The notes: generated by a model from the letters alone, not told the origin. A stretch of DNA of 64,000 nucleotides from JAEUOS01 sp965279115 (GCA_965279115.1 OZ257137.1:3658001-3722000), one strand, 5' to 3'. Positions 37,487 through 46,153 are shown, numbered from the stretch's first letter. Made by a program: numbers and translations.

Positions 37487-38359
37487 ATGCCCTACGTGAC
37501 CGCCCCTGACGGGGTACGCCTTTACTACGAGGAAGCCGGCAGCGGCACGCCCATCGTGTTTGTGCATGAATTCCTGGGCGACATCGAAGCCTGGGAAACG
37601 CAAATGCGTTATTTCTCGCGGCGCTACCGCGCCATCGCCTTCAATGCGCGCGGCTATCCGCCATCGGACGTGCCGCAAAAGCCCGAGGACTACTCGTTCG
37701 AGCACCAGCGTGCCGGCATTCTCGCGGTGCTTGACGGCCTCGGCATCGACCGTGCGCATATCGTGGGCCTGTCGATGGGGGCTTTCGCCACCTTCTATTT
37801 CGGCATGCGCTGGCCGGAACGCGCGCTGTCCCTGACGTTGGCCGGCATCGGCTCGGGCTCGATGCCCGAAGTGCGGGCGCAGTTCCATTCCGAATCCGAG
37901 GCGAGCGCCGGTAGCCTGCTCGCCACTGGCTGGGAAGCCAATGCCGAGGAGCGCACCCTGACGCCCACCCGTGTGCAGTTGCGCAACAAGGATCCGCGCG
38001 GTTTCGCCGAATTCGTCGGCCATGTGCGTCAGCACTCGGCATTGGGGTCGGCGATGACCCTGAAGGGCTATCAGGCGCGCCGCCCGTCGCTGGGGGATTT
38101 CGCCGCCGAGATGGCGCGTTGCACGGTGCCTACGCTGATCATCAGCGGCGACGAGGATGAGCCCTGCCTGGATGCTTCGTTGATGCTCAAGCGTCACATG
38201 CCGTCCGCCGGGCTCGCCTTCATCCCGCAGACGGGGCACGCCTGCAATCTCGAGGAACCGGACCTGTTCAACCAGATGTGCGACCGCTTCTTCCACCAGG
38301 TGGAGTCCGGCCAGTACCGCATGCGCGATCCGCTCGCGCGCACCCACCGCATGCTGTAG
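37487..38359 (+). CDS. Alpha/beta hydrolase
   Basis: A 290-aa alpha/beta-fold hydrolase. Seen: the oxyanion-hole region VFVHEFLGDIEAWE (residues 24-37), the nucleophile elbow GLSMGAF with Ser 96, an acid in SGDEDEPC (about residue 223) and the catalytic His in PQTGHACNLEEP (about 247). The ATG at 37487 begins MPYVTAPDGVRLYYEEAG, a typical start for this family; upstream in-frame codons back to 37352 are rejected. The GST gene starts seven bases after its stop, so the two are probably co-transcribed. Substrate unknown; esterase, lactonase and haloperoxidase-like activities are all possible. Confidence 0.87.
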   Translation: MPYVTAPDGVRLYYEEAGSGTPIVFVHEFLGDIEAWETQMRYFSRRYRAIAFNARGYPPSDVPQKPEDYSFEHQRAGILAVLDGLGIDRAHIVGLSMGAFATFYFGMRWPERALSLTLAGIGSGSMPEVRAQFHSESEASAGSLLATGWEANAEERTLTPTRVQLRNKDPRGFAEFVGHVRQHSALGSAMTLKGYQARRPSLGDFAAEMARCTVPTLIISGDEDEPCLDASLMLKRHMPSAGLAFIPQTGHACNLEEPDLFNQMCDRFFHQVESGQYRMRDPLARTHRML

Positions 38360-38365
38360 GACGCC

Positions 38366-38995
38366 TTGAAACTCGTCATCGCCACGCCCAGTCCGTTCGC
38401 CCGCAAGGCGCGTGTCGCCTTGCTGGAAAAGGGCGTCGCCTTCGAGACGGTGGTCGACAACCCCTGGAACCCGGGCGCTCAGGCGCCGGCGCACAACCCG
38501 CTTGGCAAGATCCCGGTGCTGCTGACGGCGGATGACGGTGCGATCTTCGATTCAAAGGTGATCGTCGAGTATGCCGAGGTGAAGTGGCCGGTACCGCCCC
38601 TGTTGCCGCTTGACGCCATGCAGCGGGTCGCGGCTCGGCAGGTCGAGGCGGTGGCCGATGGCGTGTGCGACGCGGTGGTGTTGATCGTGCTTGAGCGTGC
38701 GAGGCCGGAAGGGTTGCAGAGCGCCGACTGGGTCGCGCGCCAGAGCGCCAAGGTGGAAGCCGGGGTGGCCGATGCCGAAGGCCGGCTGGATGGCAGGCCA
38801 TGGTTTGTAGGCGACGCGTTCGGGCTCGCCGACATCGCTGTCGGCTGCATGCTCGGCTACCTGGACTTGCGCCTGCCGGAATTCGCATGGCGGCCGGCTG
38901 CGCCACGCATGGCGCGCTGGTTTGAAGAGGTCGGCGCGCGCGAATCGTTCCGTGCCACGCTGCCTTCGGCGCAGCCGATCAACGCCGTGCGCTGA
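38366..38995 (+). CDS. Glutathione S-transferase family protein
   Basis: A 209-aa GST with a thioredoxin-fold N-terminal domain (MKLVIATPSPFARKARVALLEKGVAF; Ser 9 lies where the catalytic Ser/Cys is expected), NPLGKIPVLL with the cis-Pro, and DSKVIVEYAE for glutathione contacts. The helical C-terminal domain carries GDAFGLADIAVGCML. It starts at TTG, with AGGA four bases upstream formed by the end of the preceding hydrolase gene. The tight spacing implies one transcript with the hydrolase. It resembles the YfcF/YibF-like GSTs. Substrate unknown. Confidence 0.87.
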   Translation: MKLVIATPSPFARKARVALLEKGVAFETVVDNPWNPGAQAPAHNPLGKIPVLLTADDGAIFDSKVIVEYAEVKWPVPPLLPLDAMQRVAARQVEAVADGVCDAVVLIVLERARPEGLQSADWVARQSAKVEAGVADAEGRLDGRPWFVGDAFGLADIAVGCMLGYLDLRLPEFAWRPAAPRMARWFEEVGARESFRATLPSAQPINAVR

Positions 38996-39028
38996 CCGTC
39001 ATTCCCCGCCGACAGGGCCGGCGGGCCT

Positions 39029-40219
39029 TCAATGCGCGGAAGATTGCTTCTTTGACAACAGGCGGATGGCCCGCTCGAGGCCGTCGATGGTGAGCGGGTA
39101 CATGCGGTTGCCGACGATCTGCTTGATCACCGAGATCGACTGGCGGTATTCCCATACCCGCTCGGGCTCCGGATTGAGCCACACCGCGCTCTTGAAATGC
39201 TCGAGGAAGCGCTGTATCCATACCGCGCCGGGCTCCTCGTTGTTGTATTCGACGCTACCGCCCGGTTGCAGGATCTCGTACGGGCTCATGGTGGCGTCGC
39301 CGACGAAGATCAGCTTGTAGTCCCGGTTGTACTTGCGGATCACATCCCAGGTCATGAACTTCTCGGAATGGCGGCGGCGGTTGTTCTTCCACAGGAAGTC
39401 GTAGACGCAGTTGTGGAAGTAGTAGTACTCAAGGTGCTTGAATTCGGTCTTGGCGGCGGAGAACAGCTCCTCGGCCTGCTTGATGTGGTCGTCCATGGTG
39501 CCGCCCACGTCCATGAGCATGAGAACCTTCACGGTGTTCTTGCGTTCGGGCACCATCTTGATGTCGAGCCAGCCGGCGTTCTTGGCGGTGGACTCGATGG
39601 TGTCGGGCATGTCGAGTTCCTCGGCCGCGCCTTCACGGGCGAACTTGCGCAGTCGGCGCAAGGCCAGCTTGATGTTGCGTATGCCCAGCTCGACGGAATC
39701 GTCGTAGTCCTTGTAGGAGCGCTGGTCCCATACCTTCACAGCCGAACGGTTGCGTCCGCCGGCTTGTCCGACGCGCACCCCCTGCGGGTTGTAGCCATGC
39801 GCGCCGAAGGGCGAGGTGCCGCCGGTGCCTATCCATTTGCTGCCACCCTCGTGGCGTTCCTTCTGCTCATCGAGGCGCTTTTTCAGTTCTTCCATCAGCT
39901 TGTCCCATCCGAGCGCCTCGATCTTGGCCTTTTCCTCCGGCGAGAGATTGTTCTCGATGATCTTGCGCAGCCAGTCTTCCGGCAGATCACGCTTCAGGTC
40001 GACCAGCGTATCGACGCCACGAAAATACTCGCCGAAGACGCGGTCGTACTTGTCGTACTTGGTCTCGTCCTTGATCAGGCACATGCGCGAGAGAAAGTAG
40101 AACTCGTCGATGGACGGGCCGATCACGCCTTTTTGCAGGGATTCGAGCAGGACCAGGAATTCCTTGGTAGATACCGGCAGTCCGGCGTCCTTGCACTTGA
40201 GGAAGAAGTCGATGAGCAT
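39029..40219 (-). CDS. VWA-domain protein, CoxE-like
   Basis: A 396-aa cytoplasmic protein. Its N-terminal part starts MLIDFFLKCKDAGLPVSTKEFLVLLESL, and its C-terminal von Willebrand A domain (about residues 200-396) has the metal-site motif in reduced form: DVGGTMDDH rather than DxSxS. It belongs to the CoxE-like group whose members work with a MoxR ATPase to insert metal or assemble enzyme complexes. The ATG at 40219 has GGAG upstream. It is the last gene of the leftward set MoxR - GNAT - VWA, 17 bases after the GNAT gene. The target enzyme is not visible here. Confidence 0.87.
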   Translation of the reverse strand: MLIDFFLKCKDAGLPVSTKEFLVLLESLQKGVIGPSIDEFYFLSRMCLIKDETKYDKYDRVFGEYFRGVDTLVDLKRDLPEDWLRKIIENNLSPEEKAKIEALGWDKLMEELKKRLDEQKERHEGGSKWIGTGGTSPFGAHGYNPQGVRVGQAGGRNRSAVKVWDQRSYKDYDDSVELGIRNIKLALRRLRKFAREGAAEELDMPDTIESTAKNAGWLDIKMVPERKNTVKVLMLMDVGGTMDDHIKQAEELFSAAKTEFKHLEYYYFHNCVYDFLWKNNRRRHSEKFMTWDVIRKYNRDYKLIFVGDATMSPYEILQPGGSVEYNNEEPGAVWIQRFLEHFKSAVWLNPEPERVWEYRQSISVIKQIVGNRMYPLTIDGLERAIRLLSKKQSSAH

Positions 40220-40236
40220 GTCTTGGCTCCTTGGCG

Positions 40237-40824
40237 CTAGCGCGCGAGCTGGAAATCCAGGTGGCTTTTGACCGCCGGCCATTCCTGCGGAAGAATGCTG
40301 AATACCACAGTGTCACGCAATGTGCCGTCAGCATGACGGGTGTGGTTGCGCAGGACGCCGTCCTGCCGGGCGCCGAGCCGTTCAATGGCGCGACGGCTGG
40401 CGGTGTTGAAGACGCTGGTGCGAAATTCCACGGCGATGCAGTCGAGCGTCTCGAAGGCATGCCCCAGAAGCATGCGCTTGCACTCGGTATTGAGGGCGGA
40501 TCGCTGTACCGAACGCGCATACCAGGTCGAGCCGATCTCGACCCGCCGGTTCGCCTGGTCAACGTTCATGTAGGTTGTCATGCCGACGATGCGGCCGGTC
40601 GCCATTGCGCGCACGGCGAAGGGCAGCATGGAGCCGACGGCATGCAGTCCCAGGCGACGGTCGATTTCAGCAGCCATGCCGTCGGGCGCAGGGATCGCCG
40701 TGTACCAGAGGCGCCACAGTTCGCCGTCCCGCACCGCCAACTGCAACTCGGCGCAATGATCCTGGGCGAGTGGCTCAAGGGTGGCGTGCCGGCCGGCGAG
40801 CGTGACTGGCGCCAGCCAGGTCAT
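40237..40824 (-). CDS. GNAT-family N-acetyltransferase
   Basis: A 195-aa acetyltransferase of the RimJ/RimL-like GNAT type. Seen: beta strands with RIVGMTTYMNVDQANRRVEIGSTWYARSVQRSALNTECKRMLLGHAFE, including the acetyl-CoA-binding stretch, and FNTASRRAIERLGARQDGVLRNH, typical of this subfamily. The ATG at 40824 lies two bases after the MoxR gene stop, so the gene is embedded in the MoxR-VWA operon. Whether it modifies a protein of that pair or a small molecule cannot be told. Confidence 0.85.
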   Translation of the reverse strand: MTWLAPVTLAGRHATLEPLAQDHCAELQLAVRDGELWRLWYTAIPAPDGMAAEIDRRLGLHAVGSMLPFAVRAMATGRIVGMTTYMNVDQANRRVEIGSTWYARSVQRSALNTECKRMLLGHAFETLDCIAVEFRTSVFNTASRRAIERLGARQDGVLRNHTRHADGTLRDTVVFSILPQEWPAVKSHLDFQLAR

Positions 40825-40826
40825 GT

Positions 40827-41669
40827 CTAGCGGCCGGCCCGCGCCATGAACACGAGCCGCTCGAACAATTGCACGTCCTGCTCGTTCTTGAGGAGCGCGC
40901 CGTGCAACGGCGGGATGACCGTCTTGCTGTCCTTTGCCTTGAGCGCCTCGGGCGGAATGTCCTCGGCGAGAAGGAGCTTGAGCCAATCGAGCAATTCCGA
41001 GGTGGAGGGCTTCTTTTTCAGGCCCGGGATCTCGCGCATCTGGAAAAACACTTCCAGGGCTTCCTTGAGCAGTTCCTTCTTCAGGCCAGGGAAATGCACG
41101 TCGACGATCTTCTGCATCGTGTCCTTGTCGGGAAACTTGATGTAGTGGAAGAAACAGCGACGCAGGAACGCGTCAGGCAGCTCCTTCTCGTTGTTCGACG
41201 TGATCATCACCACCGGCCGCTGGCGCGCCTTGATGGTCTGGCGCGTCTCGTACACGTAGAACTCCATGCGGTCGAGTTCGCGCAACAGGTCGTTGGGGAA
41301 CTCGATATCGGCCTTGTCGATCTCATCGATCAGCAGCACCGACTGGCGTTCCGCCTCGAATGCCTGCCATAGCACCCCGCGGATGATGTAATTGTGGATA
41401 TCCTTGACTTTCTGGTCGCCCAATTGCGAATCGCGCAGGCGTGAAACCGCGTCGTATTCGTACAGGCCTTGCTGCGCCTTGGTGGTCGACTTGATATGCC
41501 ACTGCATCAACGGCATGTCGAGCGCCGCAGCGACCTCCTCGGCAAGCATGGTCTTGCCGGTGCCGGGTTCGCCCTTGATGAGCAGCGGGCGCTGCAAGGT
41601 GATCGCGGCGTTGACCGCGAGCCGCAGGTCGTCGGTGGCGACGTAGTTCTTGGAGCCTTCGAAACGCAT
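40827..41669 (-). CDS. MoxR-family AAA+ ATPase
   Basis: A 280-aa AAA+ chaperone-like ATPase. Walker A GEPGTGKT is at residues 33-40, Walker B LLIDEID at 112-118, sensor 1 in VMITSNNEKELPDAFLRRC, and the arginine finger lies in the FLRRCFFHY segment. MoxR proteins cooperate with VWA proteins to mature or activate enzyme complexes, and a CoxE-like VWA gene follows in the same operon with a GNAT gene between them. It diverges from the cytochrome c genes with 157 bases between the starts. Confidence 0.93.
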   Translation of the reverse strand: MRFEGSKNYVATDDLRLAVNAAITLQRPLLIKGEPGTGKTMLAEEVAAALDMPLMQWHIKSTTKAQQGLYEYDAVSRLRDSQLGDQKVKDIHNYIIRGVLWQAFEAERQSVLLIDEIDKADIEFPNDLLRELDRMEFYVYETRQTIKARQRPVVMITSNNEKELPDAFLRRCFFHYIKFPDKDTMQKIVDVHFPGLKKELLKEALEVFFQMREIPGLKKKPSTSELLDWLKLLLAEDIPPEALKAKDSKTVIPPLHGALLKNEQDVQLFERLVFMARAGR

Positions 41670-41783
41670 GGCGCTTTTCGTCCGTAACTTGAGGATAACC
41701 GGTCGATTATAGGGTAAGCACTGTCCGACACCGACTCGGATTAGGAGGCCTGCGAAGTCCGCTGTGGCGACGGGGATTTGGCT

Positions 41784-41789
41784 TATAAT
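41784..41789 (+). promoter_or_regulatory. Probable -10 box for the cytochrome c pair
   Basis: TATAAT, a perfect -10 match, lies 37 bases before the first cytochrome start. No convincing -35 is visible 16-18 bases upstream. Confidence 0.45.
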
Positions 41790-41826
41790 CGGTCGGTTGG
41801 GTTTTGCAACAAGTCTACATAATCAT

Positions 41827-42168
41827 ATGAAAAATTCCCTGATGGGGGCATTGCTGGCGGGCATGGTGGTCATGCCGGCGGCATGGGCCCAGAGTGTCGA
41901 CATGGGCGCCAGCAAGTCCGGCGGCAAGGCGGCGATGTGTATCGGGTGCCATGGCATCCCCGGGTACAAGATGGCTTACCCGCACGTCTACCACGTGCCC
42001 TATATCGCCGGCCAGAACGCCAAGTATCTCGAATCGGCCCTGAAGGCGTACCAGAGCGGCGAGCGCAAGCATCCGACCATGCGCTCGATCGCGGTGGGTT
42101 TGTCCGACAAGGACATCACAGAGTTGGCCGCCTATTACGGAAATGCTGAGAGAGGGGGCGCGAAATGA
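41827..42168 (+). CDS. Class I cytochrome c, exported
   Basis: A 113-aa periplasmic c-type cytochrome. The signal peptide (about residues 1-22, ending AAWAQ) is followed by heme motif CIGCH at 38-42. A likely axial Met is in HPTMRSIA, with a C-terminal helix LSDKDITELAAYYGN typical of c553/c4-type domains. The ATG at 41827 is chosen; upstream in-frame sequence is not signal-like. It overlaps the second cytochrome gene by ATGA, and the two proteins may act as a redox pair. The partner oxidase or dehydrogenase is not in the window. Confidence 0.9.
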   Translation: MKNSLMGALLAGMVVMPAAWAQSVDMGASKSGGKAAMCIGCHGIPGYKMAYPHVYHVPYIAGQNAKYLESALKAYQSGERKHPTMRSIAVGLSDKDITELAAYYGNAERGGAK

Positions 42169-42518
42169 TCAAGGGCTTCCTGGCTTCAGCCATACTATTC
42201 GCACTTGCCGGCTCATCGCTTGCTGCCGGCAATGCAGAGCGCGGCAAGCAGAAGGCCGACCAGGTTTGCGCGGCCTGCCATGCGGTCGGCGGGGACTGGA
42301 ACAAGCCCCTGCAACCGGAGTATCCCCGGTTGGCCGGGCAGCACCGTGATTACCTGGTGACTGCTCTCAATGCCTACAAGCAAGGTGACAAGTCGCAGAT
42401 CGGCCGCAAGAACGCCATCATGGCGGGACAGGTGGCGGCGCTTTCGCGCCAGGAAATCGAGGACATATCCGCATTTCTTGCGGCGCTTCCAGGGCCCTTG
42501 TTCACCAAGCACCGCTGA
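42165..42518 (+). CDS. Class I cytochrome c, exported
   Basis: A 117-aa periplasmic cytochrome. The signal peptide (residues about 1-21, ending SLAAG) is followed by heme motif CAACH at 35-39 and a probable axial Met in KNAIMAGQVAALS. The C-terminal helix is ALSRQEIEDISAFLAAL. It resembles one half of a cytochrome c4. It is translationally coupled to the preceding cytochrome by ATGA. Together the pair looks like a split or two-gene version of diheme cytochrome c4, which shuttles electrons to terminal oxidases; this is inference. Confidence 0.91.
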   Translation: MIKGFLASAILFALAGSSLAAGNAERGKQKADQVCAACHAVGGDWNKPLQPEYPRLAGQHRDYLVTALNAYKQGDKSQIGRKNAIMAGQVAALSRQEIEDISAFLAALPGPLFTKHR

Positions 42519-42539
42519 TACGCGGCACTTGAACAGAAA

Positions 42540-42566
42540 CGCCGGCTTTGCAGCCGGCGTTTTTTT
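42540..42566 (+). terminator. Intrinsic terminator of the cytochrome genes
   Basis: Stem CGCCGGC (42540-42546), loop TTTGCA, stem GCCGGCG (42553-42559), then seven T. It lies 21 bases after the second cytochrome stop, ten bases from the end of the convergent phosphatase gene. Confidence 0.9.
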
Positions 42567-42576
42567 GCCCTAAAGG

Positions 42577-43494
42577 CTACTTGATCACGATCTTGTTGGC
42601 CTTGTTGATGGCCGTGCGGATCTCGGCGATCGCCTTCTCGATTTCGTCATCGGACAAGTATTCGCTCTTGGCAGCCTGCTCGAAGCCTTCGATCTGCGAA
42701 GAGAACTGGTCGGCGGGCAACGCGAGAGTGGAGACTGAATCCGGGCCGGCGGTGTCAATCTCGTTCCACGTCATCGCGACGGTGGTGAGGTTGTCGGAGT
42801 CGGCGCCGGCGCGCCGCTCGGCCTGATTCATCAGGGCGGGAACCGCCCGCATCACGCTTTCGTTCATGAAAGCAGTGGCAATGATGCGTGATGGCAAGGG
42901 GCCCCAGACGCCGTCCGTGCAGAGCATCAGCGTGTCGCCTGCCTTCAGGCGTTGGGGCGCGGCGATGTCGACCTGCGGCGGCACGTGGGCTCCCAGGCAA
43001 CTGAAGATCTTGTTGCGGTCGGGATGTGCGGCCACCGCCTCTTCGCGAACGATGCCCTGCAGCACCAGTTGCTGAACACGCGAATGGTCGCGAGTCTGGT
43101 TGACGATCTGGCCGGCGCGGATCAGGTAGATGCGCGAGTCGCCGGCATGCGCCCACCAGGTCTGACCATCCTGCACGACAGCCACCACTACGGTAGTGCG
43201 CGGCGTTTCGAGCAGGCCATGCTCCTCCGCATATTGCAGGATCGCCGCATGGGCACCCGCGATCGCGGAATCCAGAAAGGCCGCCGGGTCCGGCAACTTC
43301 GGTCGGCCTTCACGCTGGAATTTCTGGCCCACGAATTCCACCGTGATCTGGGCGGCGATCTCGCCGTGCATGTGGCCGCCCATGCCGTCGGCCACGATGA
43401 TCATCAGGGACTCGCGCGAAAACACGTAACCCATGCGGTCCTGGTTGTATTTGCGGCCGCCCTTGCGGCTTTCCTGGAAGATCGAGAATTTCAT
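42577..43494 (-). CDS. PP2C-family Ser/Thr protein phosphatase
   Basis: A 305-aa PPM/PP2C phosphatase. Seen: NQDRMGYV (residues 17-24), the metal motif ADGMGGH (35-41), AHAGDSRIYLI, and CTDGVWGPL, the family's metal-binding aspartates in order. A C-terminal tail of about 70 residues (after about 235) is acidic and charged and not part of the phosphatase core. It follows the kinase gene by 12 bases, so the two form an antagonistic phosphorylation pair. The substrates are unknown; no FHA or type VI secretion gene is nearby in the window. Confidence 0.93.
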   Translation of the reverse strand: MKFSIFQESRKGGRKYNQDRMGYVFSRESLMIIVADGMGGHMHGEIAAQITVEFVGQKFQREGRPKLPDPAAFLDSAIAGAHAAILQYAEEHGLLETPRTTVVVAVVQDGQTWWAHAGDSRIYLIRAGQIVNQTRDHSRVQQLVLQGIVREEAVAAHPDRNKIFSCLGAHVPPQVDIAAPQRLKAGDTLMLCTDGVWGPLPSRIIATAFMNESVMRAVPALMNQAERRAGADSDNLTTVAMTWNEIDTAGPDSVSTLALPADQFSSQIEGFEQAAKSEYLSDDEIEKAIAEIRTAINKANKIVIK

Positions 43495-43506
43495 GGAAAT
43501 GGCCGC

Positions 43507-44487
43507 TTAATTGGCCGAATCAGGCTTTTCGTTTTCCCTCCCTGGCGGGCGGGTGATATCGTCGATCATGCGTTTCAATCCGGTCGCCACGCTGGCCTTC
43601 TGCGGCTCGGGCATGCGATTGTCGACGATGGCTTTTTGCAGACTGAAAACGCTTTGCGGACGTTTCAAGTAATCCATTTCCAGGCACCAGTCGATGATTT
43701 CCAGCAGTTCCTTGGCATACTTTCCCTTGAATGTCCTGGTGACCGGTTGCATGCGATCCTTTTCGAGTCGCTGGTCGGCCGCCTGTGGCGCCATGCCCGA
43801 CAGGCAAGCGAACATCGATGCGCCAATGGAGTAGATGTCGGTCCAGGGGCCCAGGGTCTCGCGGTTCTTGTATTGCTCCGGTGCGGCGAAGCCCGGCGTG
43901 TACATCGGGTTGAGCTTCGGGGCATCGGCGATCAGGGTCTGTCTTGCCGCGCCGAAATCAAGCAGCACGGGAATGCCGTCATTGCGGATGTAGATATTGG
44001 CCGGCTTCAGGTCAAGATGAAGCAGCTTGTTGGTATGGACTTCCCGCAGGCCGTTCATCAGCTGAACGAACACGTGGCGGATGAAATTCTCCTTGATCTC
44101 GCCCTTGCGCTGCACGATGTGTTCCTGCAGCGTGCGCCCGCGTTCGTACTGCATGACCATGTACACGGTTTCGTTGGCGCGGAAGAAATTGATGACTCGC
44201 ACCACGTTGGCGTGCGAGATCTTCGCCAACGCGCGACCTTCCTCGAAGAAGCATTTCATCCCGTAGCGGAACAGGTTCACATGTTCCGGGGTGATGGTCG
44301 GGAGAATCTGGCCCTGGCCGCGCAGCGAAAGTCCGGCCGGCAGGTATTCCTTGATCGCGACTGGAGAACCGTATTCGTCATAGGCCAGATACACGATCGA
44401 AAATCCACCCGACGCGATGGGACGCGCGATGCGGTAGTTCTCAAGAATCGTGTTCTCGGGCAACGCCGAATTCGACTGTGCGGCCAT
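43507..44487 (-). CDS. Ser/Thr protein kinase
   Basis: A 326-aa soluble Hanks-type kinase. Seen: the glycine-rich loop IASGGFSIVY, Lys in VAIKEYL, the catalytic loop HLDLKPANIYI (Leu replaces the Arg of HRD), DFGAARQ, and AAPEQY. The HLDLKPAN form marks an arginine-less, activation-loop-independent type of kinase. There is no PASTA or membrane segment. The ATG at 44487 is chosen for its GAG ribosome-binding site and because the longer frame back to 44649 overlaps yicC. It is paired with the PP2C phosphatase 12 bases downstream and diverges from yicC. Confidence 0.9.
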   Translation of the reverse strand: MAAQSNSALPENTILENYRIARPIASGGFSIVYLAYDEYGSPVAIKEYLPAGLSLRGQGQILPTITPEHVNLFRYGMKCFFEEGRALAKISHANVVRVINFFRANETVYMVMQYERGRTLQEHIVQRKGEIKENFIRHVFVQLMNGLREVHTNKLLHLDLKPANIYIRNDGIPVLLDFGAARQTLIADAPKLNPMYTPGFAAPEQYKNRETLGPWTDIYSIGASMFACLSGMAPQAADQRLEKDRMQPVTRTFKGKYAKELLEIIDWCLEMDYLKRPQSVFSLQKAIVDNRMPEPQKASVATGLKRMIDDITRPPGRENEKPDSAN

Positions 44488-44598
44488 GCGTTCGCTCGAT
44501 ACTCCCGGGCTGCTCTTATAATCGCGACTGCTTCGGCGATTGTAACCAAATTGGTCAAGCGCTCTGTCTTCAGGTGCGCACAATGACGGGATCCTGAC

Positions 44599-45468
44599 GT
44601 GATTTTTTCGATGACCGGGTATGGCACGGCGACGCGCGAATTGCCGCACGGCGCCTTGAGCCTGGAGATCAAGGGCGTGAATTCACGCTTTCTCGACACC
44701 GTGTTTCGCCTCAACGACGAGTTGCGCGCGCTCGAGCCGCCATTGCGCGAAATGGTTGCTTCCACCGTCACGCGCGGCAAGGTTGAAGTCCGGCTCGGCT
44801 ACGGCCGCGAAGCGGCGCGTATGGTTCGGCCGCTGGCCATCAACGCCGAGATGGTCGCGCGGCTTGGACAGGCGGCTGCCGAGGTCAGGGGCCTGGTCGC
44901 GGATGCCGTGCCGCTCTCGACTCGTGAGATCCTGGACTGGCCCGGTGTCCTTGAAGACGCAAGTCTGCCTCAGGAGACACTGCGTGCCACGGCGATGGAA
45001 CTCGCACGCGTGGCCCTCGCCGAATATCAGGCGTCGCGCGAACGCGAGGGAGCCAAGCTCGCGACAATGCTCGAGGAGCGCGTCGCGGCGATCACTGAAT
45101 GGGTGAAAAAAATAGAACCCCTGTTGCCGGGCATCGTCGCCGACCATCAGGCCCGGGTTGCGGCACGATTGCGCGATGCCCTGGGTTCGGCGGATGACGA
45201 ACGGGTGCGCCAGGAGGTCGCCATGTTCGGCATCCGCATCGATGTGGCAGAGGAACTGTCGCGGCTGGCGGCGCATCTGGGCGAAGTGCGGCGGGTGCTC
45301 GCGCGTGGTGGCGCGTGCGGCAAGCGGCTCGATTTCCTGATGCAGGAACTGCACCGCGAAGCCAATACGCTCGGGTCCAAGTCGGTGTCGACCGATGTAT
45401 CCGCAAGCGCGATGGAAATCAAGATCCTGATCGAGCAGATGCGCGAGCAGGTGCAGAACATCGAATGA
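44599..45468 (+). CDS. yicC: YicC family protein (RNase)
   Basis: A 289-aa member of the YicC family, whose E. coli member was shown to be an endoribonuclease. It begins MIFSMTGYG, the classic YicC N-terminus, at a GTG codon; an ATG four codons on would lose it. The C-terminal DUF1732 region carries GKRLDFLMQELHREANTLGSKS, the family signature. A TATAAT lies at 44517-44522 in the 111-base gap to the divergent kinase gene. It heads a block yicC-gmk-rpoZ-spoT that is conserved in order in betaproteobacteria. Confidence 0.93.
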   Translation: MIFSMTGYGTATRELPHGALSLEIKGVNSRFLDTVFRLNDELRALEPPLREMVASTVTRGKVEVRLGYGREAARMVRPLAINAEMVARLGQAAAEVRGLVADAVPLSTREILDWPGVLEDASLPQETLRATAMELARVALAEYQASREREGAKLATMLEERVAAITEWVKKIEPLLPGIVADHQARVAARLRDALGSADDERVRQEVAMFGIRIDVAEELSRLAAHLGEVRRVLARGGACGKRLDFLMQELHREANTLGSKSVSTDVSASAMEIKILIEQMREQVQNIE

Positions 45469-45511
45469 GCGGGTCGGGCGCGGCCGGCAGCGCGCAAACC
45501 GGAGATTTCGC

Positions 45512-46144
45512 TTGAGCGGGTCGCTTTTCATCATCTCTGCGCCGTCCGGCGCAGGCAAATCCACCCTGGTCAATGCCGTGCTGGCGCAGGACGAGCGCCT
45601 ATGCCTGTCGATTTCGCACACCACCCGTGCGCCGCGCGGTTCCGAGCAGAGCGGCCGGGAATACCATTTCGTGACCCGCGAGGCATTCCTCGCCATGCGC
45701 GGGCGCGGCGAATTTTTCGAAAGTGCCGAAGTGCATGGCAATCTCTACGGGACCTCCCGCGCGGCGGTTGGGGAGCAAATCGCCGCCGGCCGGGACGTGA
45801 TTTTCGAGATCGATTGCCAGGGCGCGCAGCAGCTGCGCCGGGTGTTTCCGGCCGCGGTGGCGGTGTTCATCCTGCCGCCCTCGATGGCGGAACTCGAACG
45901 GCGGTTGCGTGGTCGCGGCACCGAAAGCGGGGATGTCGTCGCGCGTCGACTTGCAGCCGCCACAGAGGAGATTCGGCAGGCTTCGCTATTCGACTATGTT
46001 ATTATCAACTCCGAATTTTCCGAGGCACTGAAGCAGCTTCAGGCGATCGTCGTGGCCTCGCGACATCGCCTCGCGGCAGTGAGCGATCGCGAGCGAAAAC
46101 TGTTCGCCGACTTCGGGATCAATACAAGACAGGTTTCGGAGTAA
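45512..46144 (+). CDS. gmk: Guanylate kinase
   Basis: Phosphorylates GMP to GDP with ATP. 210 aa, the usual length. P-loop SAPSGAGKS is at residues 9-17, and the GMP-binding segment is SHTTRAPRGSEQSGREYHFV. EIDCQGAQQL and the lid RRLRGRGTES follow. It starts at TTG, with GGAG seven bases upstream; no nearby in-frame ATG would keep the P-loop. It is nine bases upstream of rpoZ and four genes from kinase/phosphatase regulators. With spoT downstream it links guanine nucleotide supply and (p)ppGpp metabolism. Confidence 0.96.
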   Translation: MSGSLFIISAPSGAGKSTLVNAVLAQDERLCLSISHTTRAPRGSEQSGREYHFVTREAFLAMRGRGEFFESAEVHGNLYGTSRAAVGEQIAAGRDVIFEIDCQGAQQLRRVFPAAVAVFILPPSMAELERRLRGRGTESGDVVARRLAAATEEIRQASLFDYVIINSEFSEALKQLQAIVVASRHRLAAVSDRERKLFADFGINTRQVSE

Positions 46145-46153
46145 AGCGCAGCC

